A stretch of DNA of 64,000 nucleotides from MR-S7 sp000400995 (GCF_045291395.1 NZ_CP152342.1:558001-622000); one strand, 5' to 3'. Shown: positions 26,584 to 35,342, numbered from the stretch's first letter. The notes: generated by a model not told the origin, from the sequence alone. Translations and numbers: made by a program.

Positions 26584-28533
26584 ATGCACCACCATTCCAC
26601 CCCTGTCTTGCCCTGCCGCCGCCACCCGCTGGCCCTGGCGGCCCTGCTGCTCCTGGCGGGCGCGGCGCACGCACAGCCAGCGCCCGAGGCTCCGGCGCGC
26701 GCGCTGCCCGTCGTCACCGTGACCGCCACGCTCACCGAGCAGGATGCGCGCACCGCGCCCGCCAGCGTCACCGTCGTCACCGCCGAGGAACTGGCCGAGC
26801 GCAATGCCGCCGACCTGCTCGACGCCGTGCGCGGTGCGCCGGGCATCACCTTCAGCGCGCGCCAGGTGGGCGGGCGCAAGACGCTCGCGCTGCGCGGGCT
26901 GGAGGGCAAGCACACGCTCACGCTGATCGACGGGCGGCGCATCAGCGCCAGCGACGACGTGATCGGCCACTCTGACTACCAGTACGGCTGGCTGCCCATC
27001 TCCGCCATCGGGCGCGTGGAGATCATCCGCGGGCCGATGTCGGCGCTCTACGGCTCCGAGGCGCTGGGCGGGGTGGTCAACGTCATCACCAAGAAGCCCA
27101 AGGACCGCTGGATCGGCGCGGTGGGCGCCACGGGCTACTTCGGGGGCGGCAGCGATGCGGCGTCCGAGGGCGGCGTGTCGGTTTTCGCCGCCGGGCCGCT
27201 GACCGACCGGCTGCGCCTGTCGGTGAACGCCGAATACGCCCACCGCGACGCCGTGGCCGAGCGCGAGGACACCCGCTACAGCGAGATCGAGGGCCGCAAG
27301 CCGCGCAGCCTGGGGCTGAACGCCGAGTTCGACCTGGCCCCCGGCCATGTGCTGGAGGCCGGCGTGACCGACGGCGAGGAGCGCCGCTTCTACGACGACG
27401 TGAGCGGCACCAAGCCCTACGCCAACCGCTACGACCTCGACCGCCGCCAGACGCACGTGGGTTGGAAGGGCGAGGTCGGCGACTGGAAGGCACAGCTGCG
27501 CGCCTACCGCAGCGAGTTCAGCGTGCGCAACAGCCGCACCAACGGCGTGAGTGCCACGCGCCCGCAGGACATGACGGACGACGTGGTGGACGGCCATGCC
27601 ACCACGCGCATCGAAGGCCACCAGGTCACAGTGGGCGGCGAGTGGCGCAACGAGGAACTGGTGAACGCCGGCCTCACCACCGGCCGCGACGATGTCACGC
27701 ACAAAGCCCTGTTCGTGCAGGACGAATTCGCGCTGGGCCGCAACCTGTTGGCCACGCTGGGCCTGCGCGCCGACCACCACGGCATCTTCGGCTCCGAGCT
27801 GAGCCCACGCGCCTACCTGGTGTGGGAGGCCAGCCCCGCGCTCGTCGTCAAGGGCGGCTTCGGCCACGCGTTCAAGGCGCCCACGCTCAAGCAGATCTCG
27901 CCCAACTACGTCGGCGCCGAGGGACCGCACACGTTCATGGGCAATGCGGACATCCAGCCCGAAACCTCCAACTCGTTCGAGATCGGCGCCGACTGGCAAG
28001 TCAGCCCCGCATGGTCGCTGCGCGCCACCGCGTTCCACACCGAGGTGAAGCAGCTCATCACCTACCGACTGGTCCAGCAAGTGGGCACGCGCCGCACCTA
28101 CCTCTACGACAACGTGGACGCCGCGCGCATCCAGGGCCTGGAGGCGGGCTTCACCTGGGCCATCACGCCCGCGCTGCGCTGGAGCACCGACGCGACGCTG
28201 CTGCACACGCGCGACAAGGCCACGGGCCAGAAGCTCTCCGACCGGCCCGACACCAGCGTGGCCTCGCGCCTGGCCTGGCGCGTGGCGCGGTGGGACGCGC
28301 AGCTGGGCGCCGAATACACCGGCCGCCAGACCAGCTCCGGCGAGCGCCTGCCCGCCTACACGCTGTGGAACGCGAGCGTGGGCACCTCCTGGGCCCTGGG
28401 CGGCACCCAGCGGCTGAACCTGCGCGCCGGCCTGGAGAACCTGGGCAACCTGCGCCTGGCCGAGAAATCCCCCGCGTTCGGCTATGCCGAACAGGGTCGC
28501 CGTGCGTTCGTCACTGCGCGGCTGGACTTCTGA
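26584..28533 (+). CDS. TonB-dependent outer-membrane receptor
   Basis: A 649-residue receptor with a signal peptide (HPLALAALLLLAGAAHAQ), a TonB-box-like VVTVTATL near residue 42, a plug domain (ADLLDAVRGAPGITFSARQV, RVEIIRGPMSALYGSEALGG) and a 22-strand-type barrel ending RRAFVTARLDF. It is of CirA/HmuR-like size. The ligand cannot be read directly, but it heads a cluster with a periplasmic CobN-like chelatase, an ExbB-like protein and DUF2149, which points to a metal-tetrapyrrole such as heme or a corrinoid. The ATG at 26584 starts the signal peptide; upstream frame is leader. A Fur-like site precedes it. Confidence 0.92.
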   Translation: MHHHSTPVLPCRRHPLALAALLLLAGAAHAQPAPEAPARALPVVTVTATLTEQDARTAPASVTVVTAEELAERNAADLLDAVRGAPGITFSARQVGGRKTLALRGLEGKHTLTLIDGRRISASDDVIGHSDYQYGWLPISAIGRVEIIRGPMSALYGSEALGGVVNVITKKPKDRWIGAVGATGYFGGGSDAASEGGVSVFAAGPLTDRLRLSVNAEYAHRDAVAEREDTRYSEIEGRKPRSLGLNAEFDLAPGHVLEAGVTDGEERRFYDDVSGTKPYANRYDLDRRQTHVGWKGEVGDWKAQLRAYRSEFSVRNSRTNGVSATRPQDMTDDVVDGHATTRIEGHQVTVGGEWRNEELVNAGLTTGRDDVTHKALFVQDEFALGRNLLATLGLRADHHGIFGSELSPRAYLVWEASPALVVKGGFGHAFKAPTLKQISPNYVGAEGPHTFMGNADIQPETSNSFEIGADWQVSPAWSLRATAFHTEVKQLITYRLVQQVGTRRTYLYDNVDAARIQGLEAGFTWAITPALRWSTDATLLHTRDKATGQKLSDRPDTSVASRLAWRVARWDAQLGAEYTGRQTSSGERLPAYTLWNASVGTSWALGGTQRLNLRAGLENLGNLRLAEKSPAFGYAEQGRRAFVTARLDF

Positions 28534-28534
28534 T

Positions 28535-28582
28535 TTGATAGCTGCTCGCGCTTGACTGGTAAGCGCTGGAGGCCGATTTGAT
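28535..28582 (+). repeat. Dispersed comamonad repeat forming the cobN-like start region
   Basis: TTTGATAGCTGCTCGCGCTT continues to GGTAAGCGCTGGAGGCCGATTTGATT. It begins right after the TonB receptor stop. The GGAGG within CTGGAGGCC (28568-28572) is a perfect ribosome binding site, five bases before the TTG (28578) that opens the next gene. The repeat thus seems to provide both the ribosome binding site and the start codon. Confidence 0.85.
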
Positions 28583-31500
28583 TAAAAAATGGTTGATATG
28601 CCTGGCGCTCCTGCTCACGGGCGCGGCCCAGGCCGCGTCGGCGCTGTTCATCGCCACGGGCAACGTGCCGGCGGGCAAGTTCCACCAGCTCGCCGAGATT
28701 GCGCGGCCGCACGGCCTCTCGGTCGAGGTGCGCTTTTTGAACAGCCTGCCCGCCGACGTGGACGGCGGCCTGTGGCAGGGCCACGACGCGGTGTTCATCG
28801 ATGCGTATCTGCAGGACGAGGTGCGCGCGCGCCTGGCCCGCGCGCTGCCCGCGCTGAAACTGCCCCACGCCTGGCTCTACGAGGCCCGCCCCGCCTGGGG
28901 CGGCGGCCTGCCGGAGGCCGTGGCGCGCCGGCTCGTGCGCTACTACGGCAGCGGCGGGCGGCAGAACTTTGAGGGCTTCTTCGCCACGCTGGCCGCGCAA
29001 CTCAAGGGCGGGGATGCACTCGCCGCCGCGCCCGACCCGGTCGTGTTCCCCAAGACGGGCGTCTACCACCCGCGCACGCCGGGCCTCGTCGCGGCCGACC
29101 CCGTTGCCTACCTGCGCACGCAGGGCGTCGACCCGGCCGATGGCCATCGCCGCCCCGTGGTCGCCATCGCGTTGCACCAGCAGTACATCGCCTCGATGCA
29201 GACCGTGTTCATCGACGACCTCATCGCGCGCATCGAGGCCGGCGGCGCCGTGGCGCTGCCCTTCTACACGCCCATGCTCGACCCCGGTGGCGTCACGCGC
29301 GTGCTGCAGCCGCCGGGCGGTCCGGTGCTGGCCGACGTGCTCATCAACACGCAGATCATGCTCAACGCCGACGAGCGCCGCACCGAGTTCACGCGGCTGG
29401 GCATCCCCGTGCTGCAGGCCATGCCCTACCGGCGCGGCGACGAGGCCGACTGGGCCGCCAGCCCGCAGGGCGTGGCGCTGATGGACGTGCCGTTCTATCT
29501 GGCGCAGGCCGAATATGCGGGCGTGGTGGACATCCAGGTGGCAGCGGCCACGCGCGCGGGCGACGAGCAGGTCGTGCCCATCGCCGCGCAGGCGGCCGCC
29601 GTGGTGGGCAAGGCGCTCAACCTCGTGGCGCTGCAGCGCAAGGCCAATGCGGACAAGCGCGTCGCCGTGTTCTTCTGGAACTACCCTCCGGGGGAGAAGA
29701 ACCTCTCGGCCTCGTTCCTCAACGTGCCGCGCAGCCTGCAGGCCACGCTGGCCGCGATGCGCGGCGCGGGCTACGACACAGAGGCGCCGGCCGAGGAGCC
29801 GCTGGTGGAAAAGCTCCAGCGCCTGCTCGCGCCCGCCTACCGCGACGGCATGCTCGCGCCGCTGCTGCAGGGTGGCCTGGCCGAGCGCCTGCCCGTGCGG
29901 GAGTACCGTGCGTGGCTCGCAACGCTGCCAGCCGCCACGCAGGCCGCACTCCAGGACAAATGGGGCCAGCCCGAGGATTCGTCGATGGTGCTGCGCGAGG
30001 GCGGGCAGGCATCTTTCGTCATCCCGCGCCTGCTGCTCGGCAAGGTCGCGCTGCTGCCCCAGCCGCCGCGCGGCGAGAAATGGGCGGACAAGGAAAAGTC
30101 GCTCTACCACTCCACCAGCGCCTGGCCCTCGCACCACTACCTGGCCGTGTACCTCTGGGCACGCCGGCATGCGGGCGACGCTTTCGTGCACTTCGGCACC
30201 CACGGCAGCCTGGAATGGCTGCCGGGCAAGGAGCGCGGCCTGTCCGCCACCGCCGATCCCGGCATGCTGGCCCTGGGCGACGTGCCCGTGGCCTACCCCT
30301 ACATCGCAGACAACATCGGCGAGGCCCAGCAGGCACGCCGCCGCGGCCGCGCCGTGATCGTGAGCCACCAGACGCCTCCTTTCCAGCCCGCCGGGCTGCA
30401 TGCGCAGCTCACCGCGCTGCACGACCTGCTGCATGCCTGGATGGCGCAGGACGAAGGCGCAGTGAAGGAGCGCATCGCCGCCGACCTGCTGACGGGCGCC
30501 GAGAAGCAGCGCATCGTGGCCGACCTGGGCCTCACCTCCGCGCAGGCGCGGGCCGACTTTCCGGTGTTCGTGGACACCTTGCATGCCCATCTGCACGAAC
30601 TGGCCGAAACCGCCCAGCCCCTGGGCCTGCACACGCTGGGCACCGCGCCGGCCGATGCGCACCGCCTCGGCACGGTCATGCTCATGCTGGGCCGTCCCTA
30701 TTGGGAAGCCGCCGCACGCCACGCGGGCGCGAAGCCCGAGGACGTGGACGAATCCCTCGTCGGCGACTACGAGCGCATGGCGCAGACCGCGCCGTTCCGC
30801 CTGCTCGCGCGCCATGTGCTCGAAGGCGAGGGCGACGATGCACTGCCCGCGCCGCTGCGTGAACACATGGCCCAGGCGCGCCGGTGGTGGCAGGCCATCG
30901 CTGCGCAGAACGAGCTGCCCGCGCTGCTCGCCGTGCTGGCCGGGCGGCATGTGGAAACCTCCTACGGCGGCGACCCCATCAAGAACCCCGACGCCTACCC
31001 CACGGGCCGCAACCTCTATGGATTCGACCCCTCGCGCGTGCCCACGCCCCAGGCCTGGGAGGCGGGCAAGCAGGCGGCCGAGCAGCTCATCGCCGCCTAC
31101 CGCCAGCAGCACGGGGGTGCGGCGCCCACCAAGGTCACCTTCTCGCTCTGGTCGGTGGAGACCATGCGCCACCAGGGCTTGCTGGAGGCGCAGGCGCTCT
31201 GGCTCATGGGCGTGGAGCCCGTGTGGGACAAGGGCGGGCGGGTGACCGGCGTGCGCCTCGTGCCGCGCGAGCAGCTCGCCCGCCCGCGCGTGGACGTGGT
31301 GCTTTCCGCCACCGGCCTGTACCGCGACCACTTCCCCAACGCCATGCAGCAGCTCGCGCGCGCCGTGCAGCTCGCGGCGCAGGCCGATGAGGCCGACAAT
31401 CCCGTGGCCGCCAACGCCCGCGCCATCGCCGCGCGGCTGCGCGCACGCGGCATGGACGAGGGCGCCGCGCTGCGCGCAGGACAGACGCGCATCTTCTCGT

Positions 31501-32564
31501 CCGAAACCGGCCGCTACGGCACGGGGCTGGACGACGCCGTGCTCGCCACCGACACCTGGCAGGGCCAAGCCGAGGGCGACCGCAAGCTCGCGCAGCTCTA
31601 CCTCTCGCGCATGCAGCACGCCTACGGTCCCGACGAATCGGAATGGGGCAGCCTGCCTACCGCTCAACTTGGCGGCAAGGACGTGGCGGGCAACCTCTAC
31701 GCCGAGCACCTGCGCGGCACCCAGGCCGCCGTGCTCTCGCGCAGCTCCAACACCTACGGCATGCTGACCACCGACGACCCGTTCCAGTACCTGGGCGGCA
31801 TCGCGCTCGCGGTGCGACACCTGGACGGGCAGGCGCCGCAGCTGCTCATCAGCAACCTGCGCGGGCCGGGCAGCGGGCGCGTGGAGGGTGCGGCGCAGTT
31901 CCTCGCCAAGGAACTCGCCACGCGCCAGTTCCACCCCGGCTACATCCAGGGCCTGATGAAGGAAGGCTACGCGGGCACGCTGCAGGTGCTGGATGCCACG
32001 AACAACTTCTGGGGCTGGACGGCCGTGGCGCGCGAGATCGTGCGCGACGACCAGTGGCAGGAGATGGCCGACGTCTACGTGCGCGACAAGCACCGCCTGG
32101 GCCTGGACGCCTGGTTCGAGCGGCACAACCCGCACGCGCTCGCGCAGACCATCGAGCGCATGCTAGAAGCCGCGCGCCAGGGCTACTGGCAGGCCGACGC
32201 GGCCACCGTGCGCGTGCTCAATAGCCGCTGGCGCGACCTCTCGCGCCGCTTCGACGTGCGCAGCGACAACGCGCGCTTCGCCGCCTTCGTGGCCGAGGGC
32301 GCGCCTGCGCGCGCGGCCGGCTTCGGGCTCGACGCGCCCGCAGCCGCCGCCGCGCCTCCCGCGCCGGCGCAGGCCGAGGCAGCGCCGCAGCCCGATCCCG
32401 CCGAACCACCGGCGCCGCCCGTGGTCACCGGCATGCGTCTCACGCCCGTGCAGCCTGCCGAGCCACCCGCCTTCCACCTCGCCTCCGCGCTGTTCGCACT
32501 GCTGTTGGCCGCCATCGCCGCAATGGGCGCGTGGCGCCAGTACGGCCGCCATCGTTTCATCTGA
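28578..32564 (+). CDS. CobN/BchH-family chelatase large subunit, exported and membrane-anchored (HmuS-like)
   Basis: A 1328-residue member of the CobN/Mg-chelatase H family (PF02514). Hallmarks: FFWNYPPGEKNLSASFLNVP (about residue 368), HFGTHGSLEWLPGKERGLSA (about residue 538) and ETSYGGDPIKNPDAYPTGRN (about residue 793). Unlike cytoplasmic CobN it has a signal peptide (KKWLICLALLLTGAAQA) and one C-terminal helix (FHLASALFALLLAAIAAMGA) after a Pro/Ala-rich linker, so it should sit in the periplasm anchored to the inner membrane. No CobS/CobT or ChlI/ChlD AAA+ partner is nearby; instead ExbB-like and DUF2149 genes follow. The start is a TTG at 28578, because an in-frame TAA lies at 28560 and no ATG precedes the signal peptide. 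Likely metal-tetrapyrrole handling, by analogy with Bacteroidetes HmuS. Confidence 0.9.
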   Translation: MIKKWLICLALLLTGAAQAASALFIATGNVPAGKFHQLAEIARPHGLSVEVRFLNSLPADVDGGLWQGHDAVFIDAYLQDEVRARLARALPALKLPHAWLYEARPAWGGGLPEAVARRLVRYYGSGGRQNFEGFFATLAAQLKGGDALAAAPDPVVFPKTGVYHPRTPGLVAADPVAYLRTQGVDPADGHRRPVVAIALHQQYIASMQTVFIDDLIARIEAGGAVALPFYTPMLDPGGVTRVLQPPGGPVLADVLINTQIMLNADERRTEFTRLGIPVLQAMPYRRGDEADWAASPQGVALMDVPFYLAQAEYAGVVDIQVAAATRAGDEQVVPIAAQAAAVVGKALNLVALQRKANADKRVAVFFWNYPPGEKNLSASFLNVPRSLQATLAAMRGAGYDTEAPAEEPLVEKLQRLLAPAYRDGMLAPLLQGGLAERLPVREYRAWLATLPAATQAALQDKWGQPEDSSMVLREGGQASFVIPRLLLGKVALLPQPPRGEKWADKEKSLYHSTSAWPSHHYLAVYLWARRHAGDAFVHFGTHGSLEWLPGKERGLSATADPGMLALGDVPVAYPYIADNIGEAQQARRRGRAVIVSHQTPPFQPAGLHAQLTALHDLLHAWMAQDEGAVKERIAADLLTGAEKQRIVADLGLTSAQARADFPVFVDTLHAHLHELAETAQPLGLHTLGTAPADAHRLGTVMLMLGRPYWEAAARHAGAKPEDVDESLVGDYERMAQTAPFRLLARHVLEGEGDDALPAPLREHMAQARRWWQAIAAQNELPALLAVLAGRHVETSYGGDPIKNPDAYPTGRNLYGFDPSRVPTPQAWEAGKQAAEQLIAAYRQQHGGAAPTKVTFSLWSVETMRHQGLLEAQALWLMGVEPVWDKGGRVTGVRLVPREQLARPRVDVVLSATGLYRDHFPNAMQQLARAVQLAAQADEADNPVAANARAIAARLRARGMDEGAALRAGQTRIFSSETGRYGTGLDDAVLATDTWQGQAEGDRKLAQLYLSRMQHAYGPDESEWGSLPTAQLGGKDVAGNLYAEHLRGTQAAVLSRSSNTYGMLTTDDPFQYLGGIALAVRHLDGQAPQLLISNLRGPGSGRVEGAAQFLAKELATRQFHPGYIQGLMKEGYAGTLQVLDATNNFWGWTAVAREIVRDDQWQEMADVYVRDKHRLGLDAWFERHNPHALAQTIERMLEAARQGYWQADAATVRVLNSRWRDLSRRFDVRSDNARFAAFVAEGAPARAAGFGLDAPAAAAAPPAPAQAEAAPQPDPAEPPAPPVVTGMRLTPVQPAEPPAFHLASALFALLLAAIAAMGAWRQYGRHRFI

Positions 32565-32576
32565 AAGAGCCACACC

Positions 32577-33104
32577 ATGACCAACCCCATCGAATCGGCG
32601 ATGTATGACGCCAGCCAGCTGTTCCTCTACCCCGTGCTCATCGCCATCGCGGTGCTGTTCGTGCACGCCTTCTACGCGCTGGGCGCTTTCGGCTGGCAGG
32701 CGTTGCAACGCTACCGGGGCCAGGCTGGCGGCTTCGAGCTGATGGCGGCGCGTGCGCAAAGGCTCGGCCTTACGCTCACCGAGCTGGAAGCGCTGGCGGT
32801 CAAGCGCATGGAGTTCGCGCGCATCGCCACGCGCGTGGCACCCATGCTGGGCCTCGTGGCGACCATGATTCCCATGGGGCCTGCGCTCAAGGCGCTGGCC
32901 GACGGGCAGTTCGCCGACGTTTCGCGCAACCTCATGGTGGCGTTCTCCGCCGTGATCCTGGCGTTGCTGGCTGCGGCCATCAGCTACACGGTGGTCAACG
33001 TGCGACGGCGCTGGTATGCGGTGGACCTGGCAGCCATAGAGAACGGCGCCAGTGAGCCGGCGCACGACCCCGTGGCAGCCCTGGCCGTGGAGGGCGCGCG
33101 ATGA
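32577..33104 (+). CDS. MotA/TolQ/ExbB proton channel family protein
   Basis: A 175-residue protein with three predicted helices: LFLYPVLIAIAVLFVHAFYA near residue 18, RVAPMLGLVATMIPMGPALK near residue 88 and NLMVAFSAVILALLAAAISY near residue 128. The conserved TolQ/ExbB region is the second and third helices with the LGLVATMIPMGPAL loop. It is shorter than typical ExbB (about 240). It follows the CobN-like gene by 12 bases and overlaps the DUF2149 gene by ATGA, so it likely forms a dedicated proton-driven motor for this cluster rather than the housekeeping TonB complex. Confidence 0.9.
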   Translation: MTNPIESAMYDASQLFLYPVLIAIAVLFVHAFYALGAFGWQALQRYRGQAGGFELMAARAQRLGLTLTELEALAVKRMEFARIATRVAPMLGLVATMIPMGPALKALADGQFADVSRNLMVAFSAVILALLAAAISYTVVNVRRRWYAVDLAAIENGASEPAHDPVAALAVEGAR

Positions 33105-33430
33105 GCCGCCTGCGCCTGATGGAAGACCTGGAGGCGGACGACCCCATCCTCTCGGTCGTCAACCTCATCGACGTGTTCCTGGTCATCATCGCCGCGCTGC
33201 TGCTGGCCGTGGCCAACAGCGCGGTCAACCCGTTCGGCAGCGAGTCGGTCACCGTCATCAAGAACCCCGGCAAGGAGAACATGGAGGTGATCGTCAAGGA
33301 CGGCCGCAAGATCGACCGCTACCGCGCCAGCGGCGAAATCGGCGAAGGGCAGGGTGCCAAGGCCGGCGTGGCCTACCGGCTCAAGGACGGTTCCATGGTC
33401 TACGTTCCCGAGCCGGGAGCGGAGCCCTGA
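33101..33430 (+). CDS. DUF2149 domain protein (ExbD-like partner)
   Basis: A 109-residue protein with one N-terminal helix (ILSVVNLIDVFLVIIAALLL) preceded by acidic residues (EDLEADDP) and followed by a small periplasmic domain ending RLKDGSMVYVPEPG. The DDPILSVVNLIDV motif is typical of DUF2149, which regularly co-occurs with ExbB-like and CobN-like genes. The layout, one helix with an aspartate in it plus a periplasmic domain, is that of ExbD/TolR, so it is likely the second subunit of the motor. The ATG overlaps the ExbB-like stop. Confidence 0.88.
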   Translation: MSRLRLMEDLEADDPILSVVNLIDVFLVIIAALLLAVANSAVNPFGSESVTVIKNPGKENMEVIVKDGRKIDRYRASGEIGEGQGAKAGVAYRLKDGSMVYVPEPGAEP

Positions 33431-33433
33431 CGC

Positions 33434-33778
33434 TCACCACGGCACGCCGTAGTAATCGTAGACCTTGCGGCCGTAGTCTTCGGTGTATTCCGGATAGGCG
33501 TCCTGCGCATAGCGGGGCGCGTTCTCGAGCTGCTCCTTGGACAGCGACACCACGTACCCTTCCAGCCCGGTGTCGTACTTCATCGAGTTCCAGGGCAGGG
33601 GATAGCGGTCCGTGCCGATACCCAGGAAGCCGCCGAATTCCATGACGGCGTAGCGCACCTGGCCGGAGAGCTTGTCGATCATGAGATGGTCGATGGAGCC
33701 CAACTTTTCACCGTTGGGGTTGTAGACGGCGGTTCCGTTGACCTTGTCCGAGGAAATGACGCTGGATGCGGTATTCAT
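33434..33778 (-). CDS. PRC-barrel domain protein
   Basis: A 114-residue soluble protein with one PRC-barrel domain: VNGTAVYNPNGEKLGSIDHL near residue 12, then SGQVRYAVMEFGGFLGIG and YPLPWNSMKYD. The C-terminal AYPEYTEDYGRKVYDYYG is tyrosine-rich. Single PRC-barrel proteins of this kind are often induced by stress or in stationary phase, but the molecular role is unknown. It has a strong AGGAGGT ribosome binding site. It is convergent with the DUF2149 gene (3 bases apart). Confidence 0.88.
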   Translation of the reverse strand: MNTASSVISSDKVNGTAVYNPNGEKLGSIDHLMIDKLSGQVRYAVMEFGGFLGIGTDRYPLPWNSMKYDTGLEGYVVSLSKEQLENAPRYAQDAYPEYTEDYGRKVYDYYGVPW

Positions 33779-33869
33779 GCAGACCTCCTGTGAAGAGAAA
33801 GCGTTGACGGGAAAGCGACGGTGTCGCCCTTGCGTGACGATCCAGTCTCGGCGTGTGCGAGGCCCTGCG

Positions 33870-33886
33870 ATGTAGGACGAGGGTTG
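33870..33886. promoter_or_regulatory. Short inverted repeat upstream of the PRC-barrel gene
   Basis: AGGAC and GTCCT surround GAGGGTT, about 90 bases before the PRC-barrel ATG. This could be an operator or a small hairpin. There is no independent support. Confidence 0.25.
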
Positions 33887-33936
33887 TCCTGCAAGACATC
33901 GGCTTTCCCATGCGAAAGGGCGGTGCCCAAAGAAAA

Positions 33937-33955
33937 AGCCCGCGCGGGGCGGGCT
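33937..33955 (-). terminator. Terminator of the Q/N-rich gene
   Basis: AGCCCGC (33937-33943) and GCGGGCT (33949-33955) form a 7-bp stem. On the minus strand it is followed by TTTTTC, just after the stop of the 33977-34189 gene. Confidence 0.8.
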
Positions 33956-33976
33956 CCGGGAAGCGGCGCGGGGGCA

Positions 33977-34189
33977 TCAGTCGGCCGGGTTCTGGCGCTG
34001 GTTGCCCTGGTTGTTGTCCGCCTGTGCGGACTGGCGGTTCGCCTCGTTGGCTTGCTGGCGGCTCGGGTTGCCCGCTTGCTGGTTCTGCTGGTTGGGCTGC
34101 TGGTTCTGCGCCTGCTGCTGGTTCTGCCGCTGGTTCTGCGGGTTTTGTTGATTCTGCTGGTTTTGCTGGTTCTGGTCTTGCTGTGCCAT
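33977..34189 (-). CDS. Small glutamine/asparagine-rich low-complexity protein
   Basis: A 70-residue protein in which 45 residues are Gln or Asn (29 Q, 16 N). It starts MAQQDQNQQNQQNQQNPQNQ and ends RQNPAD, with no hydrophobic stretch or signal peptide, so it should be soluble and disordered. A perfect AAAGGAGG ribosome binding site lies 7 bases before the ATG and a clean terminator follows, so it is very likely expressed as its own unit. Function is unknown. It may belong with the PRC-barrel gene as a stress-related pair. The composition is unlike its neighbours. Confidence 0.75.
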   Translation of the reverse strand: MAQQDQNQQNQQNQQNPQNQRQNQQQAQNQQPNQQNQQAGNPSRQQANEANRQSAQADNNQGNQRQNPAD

Positions 34190-34334
34190 GGTGGCCTCCT
34201 TTTGGCGGGTGCTGCAGGCGGGAATGCCTGCATGTCCATTGGAGGTCTACCGGACAGGGCCAGCCGCCAGCGCGGTCCTACGCAAGGGTAGGAGAAGCGC
34301 GGCAGCGGCTGCGAGATGCACCGGGGCCGCTGGC

Positions 34335-35318
34335 CTAGTCGATCTTCACGCCCGTCATGTCCACGAGATTCTTCCATTTCTGGATTTCGTCGCGCTGGTA
34401 CTTCTTCATGTCGTCGGAGGAACCCGGGGCGGGTTCCAGTCCCACCTGCTGGGTCAGGCGCTGCATCTCGGGCGTGCGCAGCACTTCATTGGCGGCTGCG
34501 TTGAGCTTCCTGACAACCTCCGGCGGCGTATTCTTCGGCGCGAACATCGCGTACCAGACCACGAGCTCGTATTCATTCAGCCCATACTCGCCCGTGGCCG
34601 GAATGTCCGGCGCGAAGGATGCCCGCCGCGGCGCCGTGACTGCAATGCCATTGAGCTTGCCCGCCTGGATCTGCGCGAGCGAAGGCCCCACGTTCTCGAA
34701 TGCGTACTGGATGCGGCCGCTGATCAGGTCGGTCATCATCGAGCTGACGTCCTTGTAGAGGACGGTTTCGACCTGGATGCCCGCCATCTTCTTGAGCAGT
34801 TCCACCCAGACGCGCGCCGTCGTGTTGCTGGCTCCGAAATTGATCACCCCGGGCTGGGCCTTGGCCTGCTCGATGAGGGCCTTGAGATCCTTGGCCTTGG
34901 CTTCCTTGCTCCCGATCAGGACCATCGGCAGCTTCCCCATGAGCGCGACCGCTTCGAAGTCGCCCGCCGGGTCGTAGGGAAGCTTGCTGTAGAGGCTGGC
35001 ATTGGCGGCCATCGGCCCGTTGGTGCCCATCAGCAGGGTGTAGCCGTCAGGAGCGCTGCGTGCGACCTGGGAGGCGCCGATGCCTCCGCCCGCGCCGGTC
35101 TTGTTGTCGACCGCGACGGGCTGCCCCAATTTTTCGGTGAGCCCCTTGGCCATGCCCCGGGCCACCATGTCCGTGCCGGAGCCGGCACCGAAGGGCACGA
35201 TGATCGTGATGGGCTTGTCGGGGTAGGCGGCCTGGGCGCCCGCACCGAAAAGGCACAGCCCCAAGCCCATGGCCAGTGTGGCCAGGGCCTTTTTGGTGGA
35301 GTCAAACGTGGGTTGCAT
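34335..35318 (-). CDS. Tripartite tricarboxylate transporter substrate-binding protein (Bug family)
   Basis: A 327-residue periplasmic binding protein. After a signal peptide (MGLGLCLFGAGAQA) the mature part has the Bug motifs YPDKPITIIVPFGAGSGTDM, QPVAVDNKTGAGGGIGASQV and APDGYTLLMGTNGPMA. Such proteins capture carboxylated ligands for TctAB or for sensory systems; no tctA/tctB genes are in the window. It lies 24 bases after a TfdA/TauD-type dioxygenase gene on the same strand, suggesting that it binds that enzyme's substrate or product. An AGAGGAAA ribosome binding site is present. Confidence 0.93.
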   Translation of the reverse strand: MQPTFDSTKKALATLAMGLGLCLFGAGAQAAYPDKPITIIVPFGAGSGTDMVARGMAKGLTEKLGQPVAVDNKTGAGGGIGASQVARSAPDGYTLLMGTNGPMAANASLYSKLPYDPAGDFEAVALMGKLPMVLIGSKEAKAKDLKALIEQAKAQPGVINFGASNTTARVWVELLKKMAGIQVETVLYKDVSSMMTDLISGRIQYAFENVGPSLAQIQAGKLNGIAVTAPRRASFAPDIPATGEYGLNEYELVVWYAMFAPKNTPPEVVRKLNAAANEVLRTPEMQRLTQQVGLEPAPGSSDDMKKYQRDEIQKWKNLVDMTGVKID

Positions 35319-35342
35319 GGGAATTTCCTCTGTCTTGGTTTT

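Noticed and set aside
28482..32135. Open frame of about 1200 codons antisense to the CobN-like gene
   Set aside because: Same compositional shadow effect. The plus strand has a full CobN family protein with a signal peptide and membrane anchor.
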